Below are positions 1-6,238 of a DNA stretch of 7,244 nt, in pieces. Positions within the stretch are counted from its first letter, which is position 1, and every line of letters begins with the position of its first letter. Location of the stretch: NCBI GenBank assembly GCA_005888075.1, contig VBKD01000165.1:1-7244 (forward strand), given 5' to 3'. The stretch is from Chloroflexota bacterium. Lineage in GTDB: Bacteria; Chloroflexota; Dormibacteria; Dormibacterales; Dormibacteraceae. The position numbers and the translations under genes are program-made. The notes below the pieces were generated by a model that worked only from the letters and a program-made list of their open reading frames with translations, ran no database searches and was not told where the DNA came from.

Positions 1-609
1 CAACGAGAGGATGTAGCTGCGCAAGATACGTGCGAGCGGCATCCAGCTGAATAGGCCAAAGATGATCGCGATGTTCGTCGCGTTGCCTTCGCCGAAGATC
101 CGGGCCGCAAGCGGAACCAGCAGCAGGATCGGGATCGAAAGCATGACGTCGGTGATGCGCATCAGGAAGGCGTCCACGAACCCGCCCGCGTAACCGGCCA
201 CGGCTCCCACCGGTATGCCGATGATGGTGGCCACGATCATGCCGCCGATGCCGATCAGCAGCGAGATGCGGCCGCCATAGAGGATCAGGCTGAGGATGTC
301 GTGCCCGTTGTAGCTGTCGGTGCCCAACAGATGCCTGAGCGACGGGGCCTGGCTCGCGTCAGCGATGGTGAACTGGTCGGGCGCCTGGATGAACCCGGGG
401 AACAGGAAGTGCCATACCGGAGCGCCGTAACACAGCACCAGGATCACGGCCAGGCCCAGCGTGCCCCACTTCGCGAGCGGGTGGGCCATGAAGCGTCGAT
501 AGGTGAGCTCGCGGAAGCTGAACTGCCTTTCGTCGACGTCGGCGTTCTCCGCCGCGATCGTCGCCGGGAGCTGTGTGGCTCGAAGCTCCTCGACGCGGGG
601 ATCAAGCAT
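1..609 (-). CDS. DppC/OppC-like ABC transporter permease, C-terminus cut by window edge
   Basis: Inner-membrane permease subunit of a peptide/nickel-type (Dpp/Opp) ABC importer; it would pair with the DppB-like protein encoded just upstream to form the translocation channel. The 203 visible residues begin MLDPRVEELRATQ, then a cytoplasmic N-terminal segment with the family-typical RRFMAHPLAKWG stretch, a first membrane helix at about residues 46-68, an extracytoplasmic loop containing HLLGTDSYNGHDILS (the LGTDxxGxDxxS pattern of DppC proteins), a second helix at about 113-140 and a third at about 153-170. It stops at ARILRSYILSL, the start of the EAA loop that contacts the ATPase. The ATG at 609 is preceded by GAGG seven bases upstream and overlaps the stop of the upstream permease by 8 bases, suggesting translational coupling. 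About 90-100 C-terminal residues should lie beyond position 1. The subunit assignment is firm; the transported substrate cannot be read from this sequence. Confidence 0.93.
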   Translation of the reverse strand, partial: MLDPRVEELRATQLPATIAAENADVDERQFSFRELTYRRFMAHPLAKWGTLGLAVILVLCYGAPVWHFLFPGFIQAPDQFTIADASQAPSLRHLLGTDSYNGHDILSLILYGGRISLLIGIGGMIVATIIGIPVGAVAGYAGGFVDAFLMRITDVMLSIPILLLVPLAARIFGEGNATNIAIIFGLFSWMPLARILRSYILSL

Positions 610-1609
610 ATGAAATCCTCGGGTCCACCACCGCGTAAGCGATATCGGCCAGGAAGTTGAAGACCACCACGAGCCCGGCCGCGGTGATCATGATCCCCAT
701 CAGAAGCGGGTAGTCATACGCCGCAAGCGCCTGGAAGAACAGCTGCCCCATGCCTGGCCAGCTGAAGATGGCCTCGGTCACCACTGCTCCTGAAAAAAGC
801 GTGGGCAGCGTGAGAGCGATCTGAGTGATGACCGGAAGCAACGCGTTGCGCAGCGCGTGCTTGAACACGACCATCCGCTCAGGAAGGCCCTTGGCGCGCG
901 CGGTCCGGATGAAGTCCTGATGGATGGCGTCGAGCATGGAGGCGCGCATGAATCGCGAGTCGCCCGCGATGCCCACAATGGCGATCGTGGTCGCCGGCAG
1001 GATCACGTGGTGGGCAATGTCGATCAAGCCCTGGACCGTATTCGCATGGAACCAGGTCCCGTACTCAGGCGTGAGGAATGGGGCGCCAGTGGCGCGAATG
1101 TCGATGATGCCCGACACCGGAAAGATCGGGAAGAAAACGGCGAATCCCAGGAGCAGCATCAGGCCGAGCCAGAAGGTCGGCATCGAGTAGCCCACGTAAG
1201 AGAAGAAGGTCACGAACTGGTCGAAGAAGCTGTACCGCCTCAGCGCCGCCAGGATCCCCGCTGGAAGCGCGATGAGCTCCTGCAGGATGTACGCGGTGGT
1301 CATGAGGATGATCGTCGCCGGGAGGCGGTTGAGGATGATCTCCTTCACCGGACGGTTCAGGAAGAACGACGTCTGCCAGTCGCCCGTGAGGACGGCCTTC
1401 AGCCACAAGAAGTACTGGATGTACCAGACCTGGTCCAATCCCCACCTGTGGATGATCGCCTGTCGCGTGGCCTCGCTCATTCGGGCGTTCAGGGCGAATG
1501 CCTGGAGCGGGCCACCGGGCACAGCCTGCATACCGATAAACAGAACGAGGCTGATGATCAGCAACGTGGGTATGGTCTGCAGGAACCTGCGGGCCATGTA
1601 CCCGGACAC
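602..1609 (-). CDS. DppB/OppB-like ABC transporter permease
   Basis: First permease subunit of the Dpp/Opp-type importer, 335 residues, a normal length for DppB. The N-terminus SGYMARRFLQTIPTLL matches the family's Y-x-x-RR-xLQxIP opening and leads into membrane helix 1 (about residues 10-30), followed by the extracytoplasmic PGGP motif. Further helices lie at about 98-122, 130-160, 200-217, 255-280 and 302-327, giving six in total. The EAA loop is clear near residues 228-250 (DFIRTARAKGLPERMVV, then KHALRNALLPV). The protein ends VVDPRISYA, typical of the family. The start is GTG at 1609; an in-frame TAG lies four codons upstream, so the only realistic alternative is ATG at 1597. Neither has a strong Shine-Dalgarno sequence, unlike the other genes here. 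It lies 77 bases after the binding-protein gene, with a stem-loop in the gap, and overlaps the next permease by 8 bases. Same operon, minus strand. Confidence 0.95.
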   Translation of the reverse strand: MSGYMARRFLQTIPTLLIISLVLFIGMQAVPGGPLQAFALNARMSEATRQAIIHRWGLDQVWYIQYFLWLKAVLTGDWQTSFFLNRPVKEIILNRLPATIILMTTAYILQELIALPAGILAALRRYSFFDQFVTFFSYVGYSMPTFWLGLMLLLGFAVFFPIFPVSGIIDIRATGAPFLTPEYGTWFHANTVQGLIDIAHHVILPATTIAIVGIAGDSRFMRASMLDAIHQDFIRTARAKGLPERMVVFKHALRNALLPVITQIALTLPTLFSGAVVTEAIFSWPGMGQLFFQALAAYDYPLLMGIMITAAGLVVVFNFLADIAYAVVDPRISYA

Positions 1610-1625
1610 AGTCGGATTCTAGTGG

Positions 1626-1661
1626 AAAAGATGAGGGGCGGCCAAACCGGCCGCCCCCCTC
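1626..1661 (-). terminator. GC-rich stem-loop with short T tract between binding-protein and permease genes
   Basis: In the 77-base gap between the binding-protein stop and the DppB-like start, positions 1635-1643 and 1649-1657 form a perfect 9-bp GC stem with a 5-base loop, extendable by pairing 1633-1634 with 1660-1661 across a small bulge. On the minus strand the stem is followed by ATCTTTTC (1632-1625). This is the shape of a weak intrinsic terminator or an mRNA-protecting hairpin. In many importer operons a hairpin after the binding-protein gene allows that protein to be made in excess of the permeases; this role is inferred here. Full termination is unlikely because no separate permease promoter is evident. 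Confidence 0.65.
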
Positions 1662-1686
1662 TTTGGCTGATCGACAGCCGGCTTTC

Positions 1687-3552
1687 TTACGACTTGCCCT
1701 TGAACCAGTCTGCCGCGTTGCAGACCGCGATGCAGGAGTTCACGCTCGGCATGAAGTTGCCGAAAGAAGTTGACAGCGTGAATACGTCCGGGCGCTCGTA
1801 GAGCGGCGCGGTTGGCTGCTGGGCCGCCCACTCCTTTTCGACTTCCTTGTAGGTCTGCGTGCGCTTCGCGATGTCCACGGTGTTCGCGCCGGTGGCGCAA
1901 AGCGTGTCCATCTTCGGGTCCTTCAGGAAGCTCCAGTTCTGACCCGACGGGTTTGTTGCCGACGGGATCTGGCCTGAGACCAGAAGCGAGCCACACCAGC
2001 TGTCAGGGTCCGGGCTGAACGTGTTGGCGAACATGCCAGCGTCGAACTGACCGGTGGCAAGGATGCCACCGCTCTTGAAGCTGTTGAAGAACTTGCCCGC
2101 GGGGAAGTTCTTGGTGGTGACGGTTGCCCCGAGCTCCTTCCAGTTGGCGATCAGCTGCTCTTCCTCAGCGGCGCGCTGGGGGTTGTTCGCGGTCGTGCTG
2201 ATGACGAACGAGAGCTTCTTGCCGCCCTTGGAGCGGGTGCCGTCCGCGCCGGCTGTCCAGCCGTCGCTGTCCAGCATTGACTTGGCCTTGGCCAGGTCGC
2301 GCTGGAACTTGGGGATGCTCGAGTCGAAGTAAGGGGTCAGGGTGCTCACGAGCAGGGTGTTCATCGGCTTGCCGATGCCACCGACCAGTGACTGGTTCAT
2401 CTGGTCTTTGTCGATCGCCAGGTTCAACGCCTGGCGGACCACCGCGTCGTCCTTCCAGGGGGTCGGCGTGCCGCACGTGTCCGCGAACTGCGACGAGTCG
2501 CAGCCGGTGCGGTTGTTGCCGAGGTTGAAGTTGACGTACTCCTCGAGGAGACCCACCTGGTTGACCGTCTTGTCCTGCGTGATCGGCGTCAACGCCGGCA
2601 GGTCCTTGGCGATCAGGTCGAGTCCGAGGTCAGAGTCGCCGGCCTTGAGGCCCGCGATCTGCGAGGACTTGTCGCCGTAGATCTTGTAGATCAGCTTGTC
2701 CAGGTACGGCTTGTGGCCGAAGAACTGGTCGCTGCTGCTGCGGCCGTCCATGTAGTGCGGGTTCGGGACCATGACGACCTGCGCCGACGGTCCCGGGCTG
2801 AAGCTGTCGACCATGTACGGACCGCTGGTTGCGGCCGGCTTCTTGGTGAAGTACTCGCTGGTCGCCCAGTCCTTGTGCGCCACGCTTGTCAGGGTGTGCT
2901 GGGGGTACGGTCCGTTGCCGAACGAGGTGTCGCCCAGCAGCAGGTACGGCGCGTAGATGCCGCTCTCCAGCGGGGCTGACATGCCACATCGCTTGCCTGT
3001 CGGGTCGGGTCCGAAGTGCCAGATCGCGGTCTGGTCGTCCTTGACCTCGACGCTCGAGATGTGGTCGAAACCAGTCTGGCCAACCGCGCCCGTGTCCGGG
3101 TCGCAGATGGCGTCGTACGTGAACTTGATGTCGTTGGCGGTGATCGGCTGACCGTCAGACCACATCAGGCCCTTCTTGAGCTTGATCGTGACATCCATGT
3201 GCTTGTCGTCGAGCTGCTTGACCAGGCCGTTGGTCGTCGTCGGGACAGCGGTGACGAGGTCAGGCAGGAACGTGTTGGTCGCATCGACCTCCCACAGGCC
3301 GGACCAAAGCACCTGGGCCACCTGCTGGACGGTCTGCGCCGAGTTGCCGATCGAGTTCAGGTCATCAACCGACTCCCAGTCGGAGTAGACCAGCTGGCCG
3401 CCCTGGGTGCCTGCGACGGGTTTGTAGCTGGACGCGACGATCGCGCCGCCGCCTCCCCCGCCGCCGCCCGGCCCACAGGCGGCCAAAACGACTGCGACGC
3501 CGGCCACGAGCACGCCCGTGGTCTTGCGCCAGAAACGAGGCGTTGGATTCAT
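1687..3552 (-). CDS. ABC transporter substrate-binding lipoprotein, peptide/nickel family (SBP_bac_5)
   Basis: Extracytoplasmic ligand-binding component of the Dpp/Opp-type importer, 621 residues from the ATG at 3552. Residues 1-26 form a lipoprotein signal: RFWRK, a hydrophobic core, then lipobox LAAC with C26 as the lipidated cysteine, followed by a glycine linker (eight consecutive Gly at 29-36). The family 5 signature is clear at about 122-145 (KLKKGLMWSDGQPITANDI, then KFTYDA). The rest is a long alpha/beta binding domain ending in AADWFKGKS. The ATG at 3552 is chosen because AGAGGTGA (3562-3555) sits correctly before it; an in-frame GTG at 3567 would place that Shine-Dalgarno inside the gene. 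Besides C26 there are eight cysteines, an even number, in sets such as TGCDSSQFADTCGT and NSCIAVC, suggesting disulfides. It is the first gene of the operon, and its ligand is probably oligopeptide-like, but this cannot be specified. Confidence 0.95.
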   Translation of the reverse strand: MNPTPRFWRKTTGVLVAGVAVVLAACGPGGGGGGGGAIVASSYKPVAGTQGGQLVYSDWESVDDLNSIGNSAQTVQQVAQVLWSGLWEVDATNTFLPDLVTAVPTTTNGLVKQLDDKHMDVTIKLKKGLMWSDGQPITANDIKFTYDAICDPDTGAVGQTGFDHISSVEVKDDQTAIWHFGPDPTGKRCGMSAPLESGIYAPYLLLGDTSFGNGPYPQHTLTSVAHKDWATSEYFTKKPAATSGPYMVDSFSPGPSAQVVMVPNPHYMDGRSSSDQFFGHKPYLDKLIYKIYGDKSSQIAGLKAGDSDLGLDLIAKDLPALTPITQDKTVNQVGLLEEYVNFNLGNNRTGCDSSQFADTCGTPTPWKDDAVVRQALNLAIDKDQMNQSLVGGIGKPMNTLLVSTLTPYFDSSIPKFQRDLAKAKSMLDSDGWTAGADGTRSKGGKKLSFVISTTANNPQRAAEEEQLIANWKELGATVTTKNFPAGKFFNSFKSGGILATGQFDAGMFANTFSPDPDSWCGSLLVSGQIPSATNPSGQNWSFLKDPKMDTLCATGANTVDIAKRTQTYKEVEKEWAAQQPTAPLYERPDVFTLSTSFGNFMPSVNSCIAVCNAADWFKGKS

Positions 3553-3604
3553 ACTCACCTCTTCCACACAACGTGACGGGGACGGGCCAACTCCGTCCGC
3601 GCCT

Positions 3605-3655
3605 CCTGCCGCCCTCTTCCCGGGAGTGCCGGAGCGAGAGTGCGCCGGCGGCAGG
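3605..3655 (-). other. Leader stem-loop upstream of the binding-protein gene
   Basis: A perfect 9-bp inverted repeat (3605-3613 CCTGCCGCC with 3647-3655 GGCGGCAGG) encloses a second short pairing (3614-3617 with 3637-3640), giving a branched or bulged hairpin in the predicted 5' leader of the transporter mRNA, about 45 bases upstream of the Shine-Dalgarno. No T tract follows it on the minus strand, so it is not an obvious intrinsic terminator. A role in mRNA stability or regulation is possible, but it does not resemble a riboswitch I recognise. Confidence 0.45.
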
Positions 3656-3685
3656 AACCTCTACTCACAGCCGACCAATACGGGC

Positions 3686-3715
3686 AGTATCTGGATTCGG
3701 ACCTCCCAATGTCAA
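3686..3715 (-). promoter_or_regulatory. Probable sigma70-type promoter of the ABC importer operon
   Basis: On the minus strand a perfect TTGACA (3715-3710) is followed after 18 bases by GATACT (3691-3686), which matches TATAAT at four of six positions. Transcription would start near 3679 and give a leader of about 125 nt containing the stem-loop at 3605-3655. The 307-base gene-free stretch 3553-3859 holds this promoter, that leader structure and the inverted repeat near 3800; I see no coding sequence in it. Confidence 0.5.
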
Positions 3716-3791
3716 GGAAAAGCGCGCAGGCGCCCTCTAGACGGCGGCCTCGATAGGCTCAGCGGCTCCCCGGCGGCCACATCTCCCCAGT

Positions 3792-3817
3792 ACATAAGAC
3801 GCGCGTCCCTTATATGT
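3792..3817. promoter_or_regulatory. AT-rich inverted repeat in divergent intergenic region, possible operator/-10 region
   Basis: ACATAAG (3792-3798) and CTTATATGT (3809-3817) form an interrupted dyad, with an extra AT in the right arm, around a GC-rich centre. It is the most AT-rich patch between the transporter and the propeller gene. TATATG at 3811-3816 could serve as a -10 box for the plus-strand gene starting at 3860, but no good -35 is visible. Could be a regulator site or promoter; weak evidence. Confidence 0.25.
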
Positions 3818-3859
3818 GAAAGGCCCGGAAAGCCGTACTTCTGAGCATCGCGACGTTTC

Positions 3860-5093
3860 GTGAATGTGAAGCCGTGGGCGGGCTTGATCGGGACCATTGG
3901 GGCACTCCTGCCGGCCCCTGCCGCCGTCGGGGCGGTAGTTCTCCTCAGCGCATGCGGCGGGGGCTGTGAAACCCGCTCATCGCGTGTACGTGGCCGACCG
4001 GACCCGTACCGGCGTCGACGTCATCGACATCTCCAAGACCAGCCCCCGTTTCCTCCAGACCGTCAACGTGGGCGGGCCGCCGAACGGCCTGGCGCTGGCC
4101 CGGGACTCCAACCGGCTCTACGCCGGGCTGGCCTACGGCAGCGTGGTTGCCATCGATACGGACCCGGCCTCGAAAACCTTCATGACGGTCACCGACCGGG
4201 TCTCGGTGGGCAACAAGTCGGCTGACCTCATGGACTATGGCGGGAAGCGCGTGTTCGTGGGCTCGGGCTCGAACGTCGTCATCATCGACGCGGCCACCAA
4301 CAAGGTGGTAAGCCAGGTCGACGTCAAGGCTCCAGTCGAGCAGCCGCGCTACAACTCGGCCGACGGGATGGTCTATGTGACCAGTCCCGACGCCGACACA
4401 ATCTTCCAGATCAATCCGGACCTGGCCAAGGTGACCAACACCTTCAAGATGGGCGGATGCAAGCCGGCGGGCCTGGCGATCAACCCCGCGCGCCAGCTGG
4501 GCCTGGTCGCATGCAGCGTGTCGGTCAGCGCGGTGGATCTGCGCGATGGTTCGTACCGGCTGGTCTCGGGCATTCCGGCCGGCGATATCGTCAGCTATTC
4601 CTCCGCCGCGGATCGATTCCTGGTCGCTTCGGCGAACGCCAAGGCCCCCAGCGTGGTCGGGGTATTCAGCGGCGACGCGAAGTTCATAACCTCGGCCGTG
4701 ACGGACGCCAGAGGACACGCAGCGGTTTTCGACACCACGAATCAGCTCGTCTATACGACCAGCGCGGCCGGCATCTTGAGCTTCACGCCGCCCACGTGCG
4801 CTCCAGGCGTCGACTGGAAACGGACGATGGCGACGCTCGGTATCTACGCGACTCCTTTCGTGCTTCTGGCGCTGGTCATGATTTTCTATTCGGCCCGCCG
4901 CGATCGGTCGCGAGCGAAGGCCGCGAACGGTTCGGCAGGCCCGCAACGCCGCCGGCAATACGAAGATGACCTCGCGGTCCAGCGCGAAAGGATGCGTTCG
5001 CTCGAGGACTCGATTCTTGGTGCCGAGACGGTCGTCACTGAGGATCCTCAAGCCAAACACGACCCTTGGGGCGGGTTTTTCAACTCGACCTGA
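3860..5093 (+). CDS. YncE/YVTN-like beta-propeller lipoprotein with C-terminal membrane helix, frameshifted near N-terminus
   Basis: Extracytoplasmic repeat protein of the YncE/YVTN beta-propeller kind; specific function unknown. From V at 3966 the frame encodes successive blade-like repeats: RVYVADRTRTGVDVIDI, NRLYAGLAYGSVVAID, GKRVFVGSGSNVVIIDA, DGMVYVTSPDADTIFQINP and GLAINPARQLGLVACS. A membrane helix follows near the C-terminus (4832-4894, LGIYATPFVLLALVMIFY), then a basic ARRDRSRAK segment and a charged tail that may form a short coiled coil (RQYEDDLAVQRERMRSLED). The basic residues after the helix put the tail in the cytoplasm, so the propeller must be outside and needs an export signal. 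Exactly such a signal lies upstream in another frame: GTG at 3860 gives MNVKPWAG, a hydrophobic stretch and lipobox LLSAC. Removing one G from the GGGGG run at 3959-3963 joins the two frames as a protein of about 410 residues. Without that correction the first usable start is GTG 3966. No Shine-Dalgarno is evident before 3860. It converges on the CHRD gene, with 14 bases of 3' overlap. Confidence 0.75.
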
Positions 5094-5519
5094 CGGCGCC
5101 CGAGGCGAACGCGAGTACTCGCTTGGGTTGGCCGCGATGGCGGCGAGGAGGGCGGGGCTGACTGCGGTACAACCGCTGTTGACGGGTGCTGAGGGCGGGT
5201 TGAAGAACGGGACCACGATCGGTCCGGGTTGCCCGGCCGGCGCCCAGTGGATGTGCGCCGCAACCACGTGCTCGGTGGTCGTGTAATCGAGATCCCAGCA
5301 CAGCTCGTGCTGGCCCCTGTTGATCGTTACTTTCGCGGTCCCGGTCAGGTCGGATTGGGTGGCGATCACCGGGCGTTCGTTGAGGCCGGAAAGAGTGGTC
5401 GTGAACGGCCTGCCTCCTTCGCCTTTCACGCCGTCGGTCTGGCCGGCCAGCGCGTCATTGGCCAGGCCGAAGAGCATCACCGGAAAAAGGCAAATCCCCA
5501 GCAGTAACAGTCGTCGCAT
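5080..5519 (-). CDS. Secreted CHRD-domain protein, frameshifted near C-terminus
   Basis: Small exported protein with a CHRD domain, a fold first described in chordin and found in many bacterial secreted proteins; bacterial function is unknown. Start ATG at 5519 has GGAGGAG properly placed upstream. Residues 1-25 are a signal peptide (MRRLLLLGICLFPVML, ending ALA). The domain follows: FTTTLSGLNERPVIAT, GTAKVTINRGQHELCWDLDY, HVVAAHIHWAPAGQPGPIVV and LLAAIAANPSEY. CHRD domains normally continue with a YVNVHT-like strand and then FPxGAxRGQ. Here NPSEY (Y135 at 5117-5115) is followed after only five bases, in another frame, by AFASGAVRSS and a stop at 5082-5080. About 19 bases therefore seem to be missing, and the original frame runs on as nonsense across the propeller gene to 3945. 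The coordinates given use the shifted frame for the C-terminus. A decayed gene, a sequence error or a naturally shortened variant are all possible. Confidence 0.7.
5111..5122. repeat. Perfect 12-bp palindrome at the CHRD frame break
   Basis: GCGAGTACTCGC at 5111-5122 is a perfect palindrome covering the point where the CHRD gene loses its frame. It could be the footprint of a hairpin-mediated deletion, or a place where sequencing or assembly slipped. Confidence 0.5.
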
Positions 5520-5623
5520 GGCCTTCTCCTCCAGTAACGAGCTTCCCCTTGACTCTGTCGGTCCCAGGGGAGGACGTTCGTTGGTACCGCCCCGGGTTAC
5601 TCCGCGGCGGGTGGACAGTAACC
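5502..5623. promoter_or_regulatory. Repeated CAGTAAC motifs and GGTTACT/AGTAACC dyad in divergent region
   Basis: CAGTAAC occurs at 5502-5508 (inside the CHRD start), 5532-5538 and 5616-5622, and the last copy forms an exact 7-bp dyad with GGTTACT at 5595-5601 (AGTAACC at 5617-5623). This lies between the divergent CHRD and SRPBCC starts, where a shared regulator could bind. A TTGACT at 5549-5554 on the plus strand is a possible -35, but no matching -10 is seen. A chance cluster is not excluded. The rest of 5520-5678 shows only the two Shine-Dalgarno sites. Confidence 0.25.
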
Positions 5624-5678
5624 AGTGGCGGTCTTAGAGTTGCGTTCTGCCCATCCGTCTGTTGCGAGGAGGACTGTC

Positions 5679-6101
5679 ATGGCGTTTCGTGAAGCGTCGC
5701 TGGAAACCTCGGCATCGTCCGCCGACGTGTGGGGCGTGTGGTCAGATGTGAACCGCTGGCCGGAATGGAACCCCGACATGAAGGAATCCCACATCGAAGG
5801 TCCTCTCAAGCTTGGCGCGACGGGGATGATCAACACCCGGTCCGGCGGCAAGCACGACGTCGTCGTGACGCAGTTCCAGGAAGGCCGGTCTTTCGAGCTG
5901 GAGAGCACGGCTCTGCCCGGGACCAAGATGGCGATCCGCGCCACGATCATGCCCAGCGGCGCCGGAAGCCGCATCACACAAGGCTTCGAGCCTCGCGGTC
6001 TGCTCGCACCGATCGTCGGTCCGATGATGAGCGGGCCGATCCTCAAGACCTTCAACTCGGTGTTGAACGGCCTCAAGCAGCGAGTGGAGTCGAAGCGGTA
6101 G
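5679..6101 (+). CDS. SRPBCC family protein (polyketide cyclase/dehydrase-like)
   Basis: Cytoplasmic 140-residue protein with the START/Bet v 1-like SRPBCC fold, which forms a hydrophobic ligand-binding cavity; its ligand is unknown. The N-terminal motif is diagnostic: SASSADVWGVWSDVNRWPEW followed by NPD (residues 11-33) matches the family's VWxxxsDvxrWPeWnP pattern. Then come the beta-strand segments GPLKLGATGMINTRSGGK and RSFELESTALPG, and a C-terminal helix (PILKTFNSVLNGLKQRVES) that would close the cavity. No signal peptide or membrane helix. Start ATG 5679 is chosen over upstream in-frame codons because AGGAGG (5667-5672) lies six bases before it. Length is normal and the gene intact. 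It is divergent from the CHRD gene and followed 11 bases after its stop by a strong palindrome that may end transcription. Family assignment is firm; enzyme activity is not implied. Confidence 0.9.
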   Translation: MAFREASLETSASSADVWGVWSDVNRWPEWNPDMKESHIEGPLKLGATGMINTRSGGKHDVVVTQFQEGRSFELESTALPGTKMAIRATIMPSGAGSRITQGFEPRGLLAPIVGPMMSGPILKTFNSVLNGLKQRVESKR

Positions 6102-6112
6102 GCGCCGGTATT

Positions 6113-6138
6113 CCGCGTTTCTGGCGCCAAAGACGCGG
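6113..6138. terminator. Near-perfect 26-nt palindrome after SRPBCC gene, possible bidirectional terminator
   Basis: Positions 6113-6138 are a near-perfect palindrome centred on GGCGCC (6123-6128), with CCGCG at the left end and CGCGG at the right. In RNA only one pair mismatches (6121/6130) and one is a G-U wobble. It lies 11 bases after the SRPBCC stop, where a terminator is expected, but has no T tract, so an RNA-processing or DNA-binding role is also possible. Its right half belongs to the direct repeat starting at 6122. Confidence 0.45.
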
Positions 6139-6185
6139 CTGATGCCACATCGAAAGGCGAGTTCGGATCCAGACGTGCGGAATCG
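6122..6185 (+). repeat. Imperfect direct repeat, copy 1 (upstream of AbiEi/DUF559 gene)
   Basis: This 64-bp unit is repeated at 7123-7186. Both begin TGGCGCCAAA-NN-CGCGG and end with the identical 16-mer CAGACGTGCGGAATCG (6170-6185 here), with exactly the same 48-base distance between the two boxes. The middle is diverged except for a TTCGG/GTCGG patch. An ungapped comparison gives 41 identities in 64. Copy 1 ends 53 bases before the AbiEi/DUF559 start. Confidence 0.7.
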
Positions 6186-6238
6186 ACGTGTTAACAAGCT
6201 GGGTTGGCGAATCGTCGCGAGCACTGCATCCTGCCGTC

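Noticed and set aside
857..1801. 314-residue plus-strand frame opposite the DppB-like gene
   Set aside because: Its composition (R, E, D, H rich, no domain) is typical of the antisense of a hydrophobic GC-rich gene, and the DppB-like protein on the other strand is unmistakable.
3552..3567. GTG at 3567 as the start of the binding protein
   Set aside because: It would place the clear Shine-Dalgarno AGAGGTGA inside the coding region; ATG 3552 is better positioned and gives a typical lipoprotein signal.
3016..3576. 186-residue plus-strand frame opposite the binding-protein gene
   Set aside because: Antisense shadow with no recognisable domain; the minus-strand binding protein has a lipobox, a good ribosome site and a family signature.
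3945..5519. 524-residue minus-strand frame starting as the CHRD protein and continuing antisense through the propeller gene
   Set aside because: Only the first 135 residues look like a protein family. The remaining part is arginine-rich, low-complexity antisense of a well-supported gene, and it arises from the CHRD frame break.
5549..5600. TTGACT as a -35 box of an SRPBCC promoter
   Set aside because: No recognisable -10 hexamer at 16-19 bases downstream; kept only as a remark within the regulatory region.
5597..6148. 183-residue minus-strand frame opposite the SRPBCC gene
   Set aside because: No family features or ribosome site; the plus-strand SRPBCC gene has a clear AGGAGG and family motif.
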